64,000 nucleotides of DNA, taken from an uncultured Dysosmobacter sp. (lineage in GTDB: Bacteria; Bacillota; Clostridia; Oscillospirales; Oscillospiraceae). The translations under genes and the position numbers were made by a program. The stretch spans positions 1-64,000 of the forward strand of contig NZ_CANRKH010000012.1 of assembly GCF_947631165.1 (NCBI RefSeq), given 5' to 3'. Positions 42,170 through 50,005 of the stretch are shown here, piece after piece. Positions within the stretch are counted from its first letter, which is position 1. The number at the start of each line of letters is the position of its first letter. The notes beneath the pieces were generated by a model. The model was not told the DNA's origin, searched no databases, and saw nothing but the letters and a program-made list of their open reading frames with translations.

Positions 42170-42490
42170 ATGAGCTATACCGTATCCGCCGCTGACCTTA
42201 CGCGGGTGCAGCTGAACGAGGAGGAAACCATCGCCTCTGTGTGCCAGAATGTGGCCCTGATCCTGGCCACCCGCCAGGGGACATGCCCCTTGTATCGCGG
42301 CTTCGGCCTGCCGCAGCGTTTTGTCGATAAGCCCATGCCCGTGGCCAAGGCGATGCTTTTCTCCGAGGTCAAAGAGGCCGTGGAAGAGTATGAGCCGCGG
42401 GCCGAGGTCATCAATGTTTTCTTTACCGACGACCCAGCCTCCCCCGGGCGGCTGATTCCCACAGTGGAGGTGAACATCATTGAGTCGTAA
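42170..42490 (+). CDS. Baseplate wedge protein (gpW/gp25-like)
   Basis: 106 aa. EEETIASVCQNVALILATRQGTCPLYRGFGLP and KEAVEEYEPRAEVINVFF are hallmarks of the gp25-like wedge family. Forms baseplate wedges with gpJ and gpI, encoded next. Confidence 0.9.
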   Translation: MSYTVSAADLTRVQLNEEETIASVCQNVALILATRQGTCPLYRGFGLPQRFVDKPMPVAKAMLFSEVKEAVEEYEPRAEVINVFFTDDPASPGRLIPTVEVNIIES

Positions 42491-43640
42491 TACCGATTAT
42501 CAGTTTGTGCCGACGGACACCGAGACCGTGGAGGCGCAGCTGATTTCCCTGTATGAGAGCATCACCGGCGTGACCGTCCGGCCAGCAAGCCCGGAGAAGC
42601 TCATTATCCAGTTTGTCGCTGCTGTCGTCATCCAGGAGCGCGCCATCAACAACCGCACCGGCAATCAGAATATCCCCAGCCGCGCGGAGGGGGAGAACCT
42701 GGACGCGCTGGCCGAGCTGATCTCCATGGCCCAGCGGCCACCCGCCCAGCCCGCCGTCTGCACCGAGCGATTCCATATCTCCGAGGCGCAGCAGAGCGCG
42801 GTGCTGATCCCGGCGGGCACCCGCGTGACCGACTCCAGCAGCACCCTCATTTGGGAGACCATCGCGGACGCCTATGTGGAGATCGGCAGCACCTATGTGG
42901 ATGTCCCCATCCGGTGCCAGACCGCAGGCGTCGCGGGCAACGGCTATGCCATCGGGCAAATCAACACCTTCGTTGACCTGTACGATTACTGCTCCGAATG
43001 CTCCAATACCACGGTCTCCGACGACGGCGCAGACGCCGCCTCTGACGATGAATTCTACGCGCTCATGCGCGCCTCGATGGACGCGTTCTCCACCGCCGGC
43101 GCCATGGGCAGCTATGTGTACTGGGCCAAGAGCGTCAGCACGGAGATTGCCGATGTCGTGGCCAACAGCCCCAGCGCGGGTGTCGTCAAACTGTACGCGC
43201 TTATGAACGACGGCACCCTGGCCACCGAGGAAACCAAGCGAGCCATGCTCGCGGCCTGCACCGACGCCACCCGGCGGCCGCTGACAGACCATGTCCTCTC
43301 CGCCGACGCGGAGCAGAAGGACTATGACATCACATTCACCTATTACATCCAGTCGGACTCCGAAAAGAGCGCCGAGGCTATCCAGGCCGATGTTGACGCC
43401 GCCGTGAAGCAATACACCGCCTGGCAGTGCGCCAAGTTTGGCCGGGACATCAACCCGGACAAGCTGCGGGAATACCTGGCCGGCGTCGGCATCAAGCGGA
43501 TCGTCCTCACCGCCCCGGAGTTCACCGTGCTGCACACGGGTACCGAGCTTGACGAGGAAACGCACCTTGCCAAGTACACGCCCCAGGTGGCCAAGGTCGG
43601 GAAAATCTCCGTGACGAATGGGGGCTATGAAGATGAATGA
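42480..43640 (+). CDS. Baseplate assembly protein J
   Basis: 386 aa from a TTG start after GGAGGTG. EKLIIQFVAAVVIQERAINNRTGNQNIPSRAEGENLDALA and FYALMRASMDAFSTAGAMGSYVYWAKSVS are the conserved gpJ features. Core wedge protein of the contractile tail. Confidence 0.93.
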   Translation: MSRNTDYQFVPTDTETVEAQLISLYESITGVTVRPASPEKLIIQFVAAVVIQERAINNRTGNQNIPSRAEGENLDALAELISMAQRPPAQPAVCTERFHISEAQQSAVLIPAGTRVTDSSSTLIWETIADAYVEIGSTYVDVPIRCQTAGVAGNGYAIGQINTFVDLYDYCSECSNTTVSDDGADAASDDEFYALMRASMDAFSTAGAMGSYVYWAKSVSTEIADVVANSPSAGVVKLYALMNDGTLATEETKRAMLAACTDATRRPLTDHVLSADAEQKDYDITFTYYIQSDSEKSAEAIQADVDAAVKQYTAWQCAKFGRDINPDKLREYLAGVGIKRIVLTAPEFTVLHTGTELDEETHLAKYTPQVAKVGKISVTNGGYEDE

Positions 43641-44220
43641 CGCCCACGGCATCACCGCCGACAATCTGCTCAAAGCATTCCCGCCGGCGCTCACCGGCGA
43701 CGAGAGCATCACGGCCATGGCCGCCGCCATCTGCGCAGTCCTAGCCGCGCGCGTGCCGGAGATAGCCAGCATCTCCATCTACTCCCGCATCGACGAGCTG
43801 CCCGAGGATCTGTTGGACATCTTGGCCAAGGACTTCAAGGTGGACTGGTGGGACGCCGACTACACCTTGGAGGAGAAGAGAGCCACGCTAAAGAACAGCT
43901 GGCGCGTACACCGCATGCTGGGGACGCCCGCGGCTGTCATCACCGCCATCTCCGCCATCTACCCGGAGACGCAGATCTCCGAATGGTGGGAATACGGCGG
44001 GGAGCCGTATCACTTCCGGCTGCAGCTGGACGCGACCTACCAGGGCGTCAATCCCGAGAAGCACGCCCGCGTGCTGGAGCGTGTGAACTTCTACAAAAAC
44101 CTGCGTTCCGTTCTGGACGAGGTTGAATACTACGATGCGGGCGGCACCGCCACAGAGTACGCCTATGCGGCTTATCTCGGCAGCGAAATCGTTGACGGGG
44201 CCACCGCCGTCCGCTACTGA
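43633..44220 (+). CDS. Baseplate/tail protein I
   Basis: 195 aa from ATG 43633. LPEDLLDILAKDFKVDWWDADYTLEEKRATLKNSWRVHRMLGTPAAV is the gpI signature. Connects the baseplate wedge to the tail fibre, which is encoded next. Confidence 0.9.
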   Translation: MNDAHGITADNLLKAFPPALTGDESITAMAAAICAVLAARVPEIASISIYSRIDELPEDLLDILAKDFKVDWWDADYTLEEKRATLKNSWRVHRMLGTPAAVITAISAIYPETQISEWWEYGGEPYHFRLQLDATYQGVNPEKHARVLERVNFYKNLRSVLDEVEYYDAGGTATEYAYAAYLGSEIVDGATAVRY

Positions 44221-44234
44221 TTGGAGGGACTTTT

Positions 44235-46928
44235 ATGGCATGGACCGGAGTAATCACCAACGCCGGAAATGCGCTTTTGAGCCAGTGGGCCAGCGAAAAG
44301 ACGCTGCACATTGACAGCGCCGCCGCCGGCACCAACAGGGTATCCGTCGCCACGCTGATGGCCCAGACCACCTTGGCCAGCCAGAAGCAGACGGCGAGCA
44401 TCATTTCCGGGGAGCAGCTGGCCGCCGGGTATAAGGTCAAGCTTCAGATCACCGCGCCTGACGCCGGGTACAATCTGAGCCAGTACGGCATCTGGGGCCG
44501 CCTGGACGACGGCGGCTCTACGCTGCTCGCCCTGTTCCAGAACGACAGGGATATCCCGATTCCGAGCAAGGACGATTCCCCCGACTTCGTCTACACTTTC
44601 TACGCGCTCCTGGCCTTTGACAACACCGGCAAGCTGGAGCTGCACATCGACTCCAGCGCCGTGGTCACCCTGGAGACCGTCACGAAAATGGTCTCCGAGG
44701 CCGTTGCAACGAAGCAGGACAAGATTATGGTCGAGGGCTTGTTGAAGGGTGACGGCCAGGGGAACATCACCGCAGCGACGCCAGGAGAGGACTACGGGCT
44801 GCCTATGGTGTCCGGGCACGGCGCGCCCACGGAGGACACGGAGGCCGTTGTCGGGCAGCACTACTTTGACGAGGACAGCGGCAAGGAATATGTCTGCACG
44901 GAGAAGTCGGAGGAAGGCAAGACCACCTGGAAGCAGGCCGGGGCCACCGACGCCGATGACCTGACCTACAACGGGGGGCGGCTGAGCGATGCCCTTGACG
45001 CCATGGGCAAGGCCATTGACGGGGCCAAACCCCTGACCGGCACCAGTGACCCAGACGAGCATACCAAGGGCGCAGTCGGCCAGACCTATCTCAACACCGA
45101 GACCGGCCAGACCTTCGTCTGCACCGAGGCGGACGACGAGAGCGGTACCTACACCTGGACGGAGAGCGGGGGCGGCGGCGTGAAGCCGCAGATCACCGTT
45201 ACCGTGGCCACCGGCTCCGAGGTCACCTGTACCTGCGGCGAAACCGTCCTGCGCGGGACGAGCGTGGACGGGACCTGCGTGTTCAACCTCCCCCGATACG
45301 GCACCTGGGAGCTTCAAGCGACCCTGTCCGGCCAGACCTCCGACAAGGCGACCGTCGTGGTCGACCAGGTCAAGCAGTACACCGTCACACTGTCCTACTT
45401 CGCGGCCACCCTCGCCGTCACGGCGGAGAACGGCGCATCAGTCGAGGCGGTCAATGGGACGCACCGCTATACCGGCACCTGCGGCAGCAGCGGTACATGC
45501 GCCCTCACCGTCAACTACCCCGGCCAGTACACCGTCAAGGCCACCAAGGAGAGCTGCACTTCCAGCACCGCCACAGCCAATGTGACGGACAGCGGCGGCA
45601 GCTATACCGCAAAGGTGGCCTTTATCACGCTGACCGTCACCATCGACGCCGGGAGCAAACTGACGGTGAGCAAGGACAGCCACAGCTTCACCAACAATTC
45701 CACCACGGGAACGACCACGAAATTCTACTTGCCGGAGACCGGCACCTGGAAGGCCGTGGCCACCAAGGACGACCAGAGCGCCGAGGGAAGCGTGAACTGC
45801 TCCGCCTATCAGGGCTACACGCTGGAACTCAGCTATGTGAAGATCGTCGGCGTGTGCTGGACTTACAGCGGCACCTCCACCGCCTGCTCCAGACTGACCA
45901 AGACGGGCGACCCGAATCACCTGGTCAATGTGGACATCCTCACCGAGCCGAAGCCCGCCGTCGGCACCGGCACCGGCAGCTCCCCCTTTGACCAGCTCAT
46001 GCCTTGGGCCGGCATGGAGGAGTACAATGTTTCCGGCAGCAGCTTCACCAAGAAGGGCTCCAACGGCTTCTCCCGGGCGAATGATACCGTGGTGCTGATC
46101 CCGGAGTATTACTTCCGAATCATCGACGATGCCGGCAGCAAGAAGCGGTATTTCTATGTCGCGGACAAGGCCAAGACCGGCTTCACCAAGCACCCCGGCT
46201 CCGGGAAGTATGTGGGCCGGTACAACACCAGCGGCAGCGTGAACGCCCAAAAGACGGTGACCGGGCAGGCCCCGCTTGCCAGCCAGACACGGGGCGCGTT
46301 CCGCACCGGCGCGAAGCAGAAGGGCGCCAAATGGCGGCTGTACGATTACGCCTCCTGGTGCGCGGTCTGGCTTCTGTTCTTGGTGGAGTTCGCCGATTGG
46401 GACAGCCAGAAGAAAGTCGGGCGCGGCTATGTGGACGGCAATTCCTCTCCGCATACCACCGGCGGCACGGACAGCATGAACTACCATACCGGCCGGGCGG
46501 ACGGCACCGACGGCAAGACCCAGGTGCAGTATCGCCATATCGAAGATCCCTGGGGCAGCATCTGGGAGTGGATCGACGGCATCAACTTCAAGGAGCGCGT
46601 CGTCCATATCTGCCTTACCCCGGCCAACTATGCCGACGACACGGACTCCAACTACACGGCGGCCGGCATCACCCTTTGCGATAGCGGCTGGATTACGGAG
46701 ATCGGCGCGAGCACCAATTTCCCGTGGGCGTTCCTCCCGACAAAGAACGGAGGAAGTGAAACGACCTGCATCCCGGACTATGTGCACTCGAGCACCGGCT
46801 GGAGAGTGCTGATGGTCGGTGGCCACTGCAGCAGCACCGGCAACGCCGGTCTCTGGTACTTCGACGCCGGCTACTCGTCCAGCTACAGCAGCAGCAACAT
46901 CGGCGGGCGGCTCCTTGTAGATCCCTAA
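44235..46928 (+). CDS. Tail fibre/adhesin, DGR target with C-type-lectin-like end
   Basis: 897 aa. Residues 1-150 are a P2 gpH-like fibre start (WTGVITNAGNALLSQWASEK, YNLSQYGIWGRLDDGGSTLLAL). A middle part has two modules of the GQ.Y.NTETGQTFVCTE type and then Ig/PEGA-like beta repeats. The C-terminus (about 620-897) reads as a formylglycine-generating-enzyme/C-type-lectin-like fold: WCAVWLLFLVEFADWDSQ, DPWGSIWEWIDGI. Residues 850-895 are the variable repeat, differing from the template only at adenines except one base. It should be the host-receptor binder, diversified by the DGR. Confidence 0.93.
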   Translation: MAWTGVITNAGNALLSQWASEKTLHIDSAAAGTNRVSVATLMAQTTLASQKQTASIISGEQLAAGYKVKLQITAPDAGYNLSQYGIWGRLDDGGSTLLALFQNDRDIPIPSKDDSPDFVYTFYALLAFDNTGKLELHIDSSAVVTLETVTKMVSEAVATKQDKIMVEGLLKGDGQGNITAATPGEDYGLPMVSGHGAPTEDTEAVVGQHYFDEDSGKEYVCTEKSEEGKTTWKQAGATDADDLTYNGGRLSDALDAMGKAIDGAKPLTGTSDPDEHTKGAVGQTYLNTETGQTFVCTEADDESGTYTWTESGGGGVKPQITVTVATGSEVTCTCGETVLRGTSVDGTCVFNLPRYGTWELQATLSGQTSDKATVVVDQVKQYTVTLSYFAATLAVTAENGASVEAVNGTHRYTGTCGSSGTCALTVNYPGQYTVKATKESCTSSTATANVTDSGGSYTAKVAFITLTVTIDAGSKLTVSKDSHSFTNNSTTGTTTKFYLPETGTWKAVATKDDQSAEGSVNCSAYQGYTLELSYVKIVGVCWTYSGTSTACSRLTKTGDPNHLVNVDILTEPKPAVGTGTGSSPFDQLMPWAGMEEYNVSGSSFTKKGSNGFSRANDTVVLIPEYYFRIIDDAGSKKRYFYVADKAKTGFTKHPGSGKYVGRYNTSGSVNAQKTVTGQAPLASQTRGAFRTGAKQKGAKWRLYDYASWCAVWLLFLVEFADWDSQKKVGRGYVDGNSSPHTTGGTDSMNYHTGRADGTDGKTQVQYRHIEDPWGSIWEWIDGINFKERVVHICLTPANYADDTDSNYTAAGITLCDSGWITEIGASTNFPWAFLPTKNGGSETTCIPDYVHSSTGWRVLMVGGHCSSTGNAGLWYFDAGYSSSYSSSNIGGRLLVDP
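46781..46918 (+). repeat. DGR variable repeat (VR)
   Basis: 138 bp at the 3' end of the fibre gene aligned without gaps to 47145-47282 (offset 364). There are 14 differences: 13 fall at template adenines (A to G 8 times or more, also A to C and A to T), in 12 codons. One T/C difference lies at 46913 in the GC-rich 3' end, where initiation of mutagenic homology is expected. Confidence 0.97.
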
Positions 46929-46935
46929 TGGGGGA

Positions 46936-46955
46936 CCGGGGGCCGCAGCCCCCGG
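46936..46955. promoter_or_regulatory. DGR target hairpin downstream of VR
   Basis: CCGGGGGC (46936-46943), CGCA loop, GCCCCCGG (46948-46955): 8-bp stem and 4-nt loop, 17 bp after the VR. In the Bordetella phage DGR an 8-bp stem/4-nt loop hairpin just after VR promotes mutagenic homing. The match in size and place supports the same role. Confidence 0.8.
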
Positions 46956-47008
46956 AGCTTACAGGTCAGCAGCGCACCAGCGACAAGAGGCACCGGCCCC
47001 ATGGGGGT

Positions 47009-47040
47009 CCGGGGGCGAAGCCCCCGGTTTATATATTTTT
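47009..47040 (+). terminator. Terminator after fibre gene, near-copy of the VR hairpin
   Basis: CCGGGGGC-GAA-GCCCCCGG (47009-47027), the same stem as the VR hairpin but a 3-nt loop, followed by TTTATATATTTTT. It should end the late transcript. The preceding GGGGGT/GGGGGA is also shared by both copies, so one hairpin probably arose from the other. Confidence 0.75.
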
Positions 47041-47097
47041 GAAATAACGGATTCCGTTATTTTCTGCCGTTTTTCCGCATGAGGCCAGCATCGCAGA

Positions 47098-47103
47098 TAT
47101 AAT
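47098..47103 (+). promoter_or_regulatory. Candidate -10 box for TR/reverse transcriptase transcript
   Basis: Perfect TATAAT 42 bp before the template repeat and after the terminator. No good -35 is seen at 17 bp. A hairpin AAATAACGGA/TCCGTTATTT (47042-47062) lies just upstream. Transcription from here would give an RNA starting about 35 nt before TR. Confidence 0.45.
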
Positions 47104-47144
47104 CAAGACGGGAATATCTGCGCAGCGCGTCGGGGTTCTGTTCC

Positions 47145-47282
47145 TGTGAACTCGAACACCGGCTGGAAAGTGCTGATGGTCGGTGGCAACTACAACAACA
47201 CCGGCAACGCCGGTCTCTGGTACTTCAACGCCAACAACTCGTCCAGCAACAGCAACAGCAACATCGGCGGGCGGCTTCTTGT
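47145..47282 (+). repeat. DGR template repeat (TR)
   Basis: 138 bp non-coding copy of VR between the fibre gene and the reverse transcriptase, same orientation as both. Contains 12 AAC codons in the frame of VR; 10 of the 12 have been changed in VR. AAC is the codon favoured in DGR templates because adenine mutagenesis gives 15 residues and no stop. 36 adenines in total, 13 substituted in VR. The 47283-47410 spacer to the RT gene has no ORF and would be part of the template RNA. Confidence 0.96.
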
Positions 47283-47410
47283 TTGCTCTCTTTTTGTCAA
47301 TGCGCGGGTATCCCCTCACCGCTCGGTGAAAATTTTGTCGTCAGGACGGATCTTAGTAGGCCGCAAGGCTCGAACAGCGCCGCAGACAAACAAGGAGGGC
47401 TTATCCTGAC

Positions 47411-48634
47411 ATGCCGAAAAGAGTAGGCTATATCTACCAGCGAATGGAGGACCCCGCCTTCATCCGCCGGTGTATCCGCATCGGGACCCGTGAGAGCAAG
47501 AAGAAAAAGCGGAAGGATGTCCGCAAAGTCCTGGTCAACACGGATCTCTACATAGAGCGGATGCAGTCCATCGTCCGGGAGCGCAGCTTCAAGCCGGAGA
47601 CGCCCCGGAAGAAAACCATTTACGACCCTTCCAGCCAGAAATGGCGGGACACATTCCGGGTGTCCTTTTGGAAGGACGGACTCATGCACATCATGGTCTG
47701 CCAGGCCATGATGGATGTCCTCATGCGCGGGATGTCGCCGTGGTCATGTTCCTCCGTCCCCAACCGGGGCGGGAAGCGCATCCACAAGCGGCTGCGCCAC
47801 GCCATGCAGGACAGGCCGAAGCAGAGCGCCTATGCCAGCGAAGCCGATGTCAAGAGCTACTATGATTCCATTCCCCTGGATCGGCTGATGTCCGCCCTGG
47901 AGCGGAAGGTCAAGGACAAGGAATTCCTGCTGCTGGTGGCCATCTGCATCACCTGCGAGCAAATCACCCTGCGGGAAGCCCTGGACAGGGGCCTCTCCTG
48001 GCGCGACATCACCCGGGGGCGCGTCGGCCTGTATATCGGCCTTTACATCGACCAATGGCTGGCCAATTTCTACCTGGAGCCGCTTGACCGCATGCTCCTG
48101 GCTCACCCGGGCGTGAAGTTTACGACCCGGCACATGGACAACATCGTGGCCACCGGGCCGAATAAGAAGCTGCTCCACGCCGCCATGCGGGAAACGGCGC
48201 GGGTGCTTCAGACCCTGGAGCTGAGGCTAAAAGGGGACTGGCAGGTGTACCGCACCACCTTTACCCGCAAGGCGCAGCGGCGCCGGCTCACCATGACAGA
48301 CCGCCAGCGGCAGCTCCGGCACCCGCGAATGGTAGCAGCGGTCGGCTACCGCTTTGGCCACAGCTACATCACCATGCGCAAGCGGAATTTCCTCCGCTTT
48401 ACCCGCCAATGCCGGCGGGTGCAAAAGAAGCTGGATTCCGGCCAGCCGATATCCTACAACCAGGCAACCGCGCTGCTCAGCCGGATCGGGCAGCTCAAGC
48501 ATTGTGACAGCCACAATGTGCGCATCAAATATGTTGACCCCATAGGGGTACGAAACTTGAAGGAGGTCGTGCGCTATGAAGGTAAGAGGCGACTTGCCGC
48601 CCAGCGGCGCCTTTACGCTGGAGGAGCAGCCTAA
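47411..48634 (+). CDS. DGR reverse transcriptase
   Basis: 407 aa. RT domains in order: SSVPNRGGKRIHKRLRHAM, palm motif ASEADVKSYYDSIPLDRLM with the first catalytic Asp, IGLYIDQWLANFYLEPLD in place of the usual (I/V/L)GxxxSQ motif, then TTRHMDNIVATGPNKKLL, where most RTs have YxDD. Copies TR RNA into adenine-mutagenised cDNA that replaces VR. The serine-to-aspartate and DD-to-DN changes are departures from the standard DGR RT. Lies 128 bp after TR, the normal place. Confidence 0.93.
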   Translation: MPKRVGYIYQRMEDPAFIRRCIRIGTRESKKKKRKDVRKVLVNTDLYIERMQSIVRERSFKPETPRKKTIYDPSSQKWRDTFRVSFWKDGLMHIMVCQAMMDVLMRGMSPWSCSSVPNRGGKRIHKRLRHAMQDRPKQSAYASEADVKSYYDSIPLDRLMSALERKVKDKEFLLLVAICITCEQITLREALDRGLSWRDITRGRVGLYIGLYIDQWLANFYLEPLDRMLLAHPGVKFTTRHMDNIVATGPNKKLLHAAMRETARVLQTLELRLKGDWQVYRTTFTRKAQRRRLTMTDRQRQLRHPRMVAAVGYRFGHSYITMRKRNFLRFTRQCRRVQKKLDSGQPISYNQATALLSRIGQLKHCDSHNVRIKYVDPIGVRNLKEVVRYEGKRRLAAQRRLYAGGAA

Positions 48635-48953
48635 AAAGCCGGGCTTTTTCCTCGTCCGCTTTTATGAGAACGCCAGGCAGTTCCAGGAGGACCATGACGG
48701 GCTGACCATCAAGGGCTGGGAGTATGACGAGTATCACCTGGAGCTGGCCGACACCGGCAGCTTGCAGGAGGACATCGCCAGCAACTTCGACACCCTGTTG
48801 GAACAGGCCAAGGCCGCAGATCCCGGCGGCGAGCCTGGAGACCTAGAGGGCCGCGTGTCCTACCTGGAGGAGAACTCCGCCAGCAAGGACGATGTGCAGG
48901 CCGTCTGGGACCAAATGGCCACCGCGTACAGCGAGGGGGTGAACCAGGCATGA
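48576..48953 (+). CDS. Small protein after DGR, unknown function
   Basis: 125 aa. PKKPGFFLVRFYENARQFQED and EYDEYHLELADTGSLQEDI form an N-terminal domain, then a helical acidic end. It overlaps the RT gene by 59 bp in another frame, with its own GAAGGAGGTCG ribosome site inside the RT gene. It does not look like the DGR accessory protein Avd (basic four-helix bundle). Probably a tail-tip or fibre accessory protein. Confidence 0.65.
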   Translation: MKVRGDLPPSGAFTLEEQPKKPGFFLVRFYENARQFQEDHDGLTIKGWEYDEYHLELADTGSLQEDIASNFDTLLEQAKAADPGGEPGDLEGRVSYLEENSASKDDVQAVWDQMATAYSEGVNQA

Positions 48954-49411
48954 ACAGCAGCCAGGAGATGATCTTGGAGATGATGCGCGCCCGCGGCCGT
49001 GCCGACGCCCTGGATCTGCGCGCCCGCTCCGCCGACATGGACGGCACCGCCCTGATTGCCGAAGAGGACAAGGTGCCAGCCTTCGACCCGCAAAAGGATT
49101 ACTCCAGCTGGCCCCGGGGTGCGCCGGTGCAGGACGAGGGCCAGGTCTGGACGCTTCTCCAGCCGTACAATGCCGCCCATTATGAGGGGCGGCCCTCCGG
49201 CCTCCGGTCAATCTGGGGGCTGGCACATACCAAAGACCCCGCGCGGGCGAAGCCCTATGTGGCTCCGCTCGGCACCAGCGGCGTATACATGACCGGGGAG
49301 TGCTGCACAGATCCCGACGCAGAGAACCCCGCCGCCGTCTACCGCTCCAAGGTGGACAACAACGCTTTTTCCCCCAGCGCCTACTCGGCCAACTGGGACC
49401 GGGTAGAGTAA
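48950..49411 (+). CDS. Possible carbohydrate-binding tail accessory protein
   Basis: 153 aa. An N-terminal helical region is followed by a Trp/Tyr-rich part: KDYSSWPRGAPVQDEGQVWTLLQPYNAAHYEG and GLRSIWGLAHTKDP, ending SANWDRVE. The spacing of aromatic residues recalls small chitin/carbohydrate-binding modules often found after fibre genes. Assignment by pattern only. Confidence 0.6.
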   Translation: MNSSQEMILEMMRARGRADALDLRARSADMDGTALIAEEDKVPAFDPQKDYSSWPRGAPVQDEGQVWTLLQPYNAAHYEGRPSGLRSIWGLAHTKDPARAKPYVAPLGTSGVYMTGECCTDPDAENPAAVYRSKVDNNAFSPSAYSANWDRVE

Positions 49412-49428
49412 CAAAACAGAGCGCCAAG

Positions 49429-49456
49429 GCAGCCCCTCCGGGGGCTGTCTTTTTTG
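49429..49456 (+). terminator. Terminator before lysis region
   Basis: GGCAGCCCC-tccg-GGGGCTGTC followed by TTTTTT: a compact, strong intrinsic terminator ending the fibre/DGR segment. Confidence 0.88.
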
Positions 49457-49476
49457 CGCCCCCAGGAGGTATGAGT

Positions 49477-49785
49477 ATGACCATCGAAACCCTTTTTGTC
49501 GCGGTCCTCCCGTCGCTTTGCGTCAGCATCGCCATGTTGCTTATCAATGCCCGCTGGAAGAAACGGGAGGAGGAAACCGACGCCCGGGCCAACGCCCGGA
49601 AGAAAGAAAGCCTGTTGTCCTTGGAGATGCAAATGGCCACAGCCAAGATGTCCTACGCAGTGGCCATGGCCATGAAAAGAGGCCACGCCAACGGCGAGGT
49701 CGAGGACGCGGTTGATGCCTACGAAAAGGCCAGGGCCAAATACCTGGCTTTCCTAAATGAACAGGCGACCGACCATCTGAATTGA
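49477..49785 (+). CDS. Membrane-anchored helical protein, lysis region
   Basis: 102 aa from ATG 49477 (7 nt after AGGAGG; the ATG at 49471 is too close). One hydrophobic segment (about 4-23) then a long charged helix with WKKREEETDARANARKKESL. Its place before the holin suggests a lysis-regulating or holin-like role; spanin-like proteins are not expected in Gram-positives. Confidence 0.62.
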   Translation: MTIETLFVAVLPSLCVSIAMLLINARWKKREEETDARANARKKESLLSLEMQMATAKMSYAVAMAMKRGHANGEVEDAVDAYEKARAKYLAFLNEQATDHLN

Positions 49786-49798
49786 GGAGGAATTGTTT

Positions 49799-50002
49799 AT
49801 GAGCATCAAGGACAAAGTCATCAAGCGGCTGGCCAGCGTGAAGTCCATCGTCACTCTGACCCTGACCGCCGTATTTGCCTATCTGGCCGTTACCGGCAAT
49901 ATCGCTCAGGATTTTATGACCATCTACGCGGTTATTATTGCGTTCTATTTCGGGACGCAAAGCCAGAAATCCTCCGGCGATTCCAGCGGCGAGGAGGGCT
50001 GA
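49799..50002 (+). CDS. Holin
   Basis: 67 aa. KVIKRLASVKSIVTLTLTAVFAYLAVTG and DFMTIYAVIIAFYFGTQSQK give two membrane helices, then a polar tail with SGDSSGEEG. This matches small phage holins of Clostridia. Permeabilises the membrane to release the CHAP endolysin, encoded 3 bp downstream. Confidence 0.82.
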   Translation: MSIKDKVIKRLASVKSIVTLTLTAVFAYLAVTGNIAQDFMTIYAVIIAFYFGTQSQKSSGDSSGEEG

Positions 50003-50005
50003 CAT

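Noticed and set aside
47146-47409. 87-codon ORF across the template repeat
   Set aside because: It is open only because TR copies the coding VR; no ribosome site, and TR is a non-coding template.
47411-48634. Retron or group II intron reverse transcriptase
   Set aside because: The TR/VR pair with adenine-limited differences and absence of msr/msd or maturase domain fit a DGR only.
48576-48953. Gene after RT as the DGR accessory protein Avd
   Set aside because: Right size but acidic, with a beta-like N-terminus, not a basic helical bundle.
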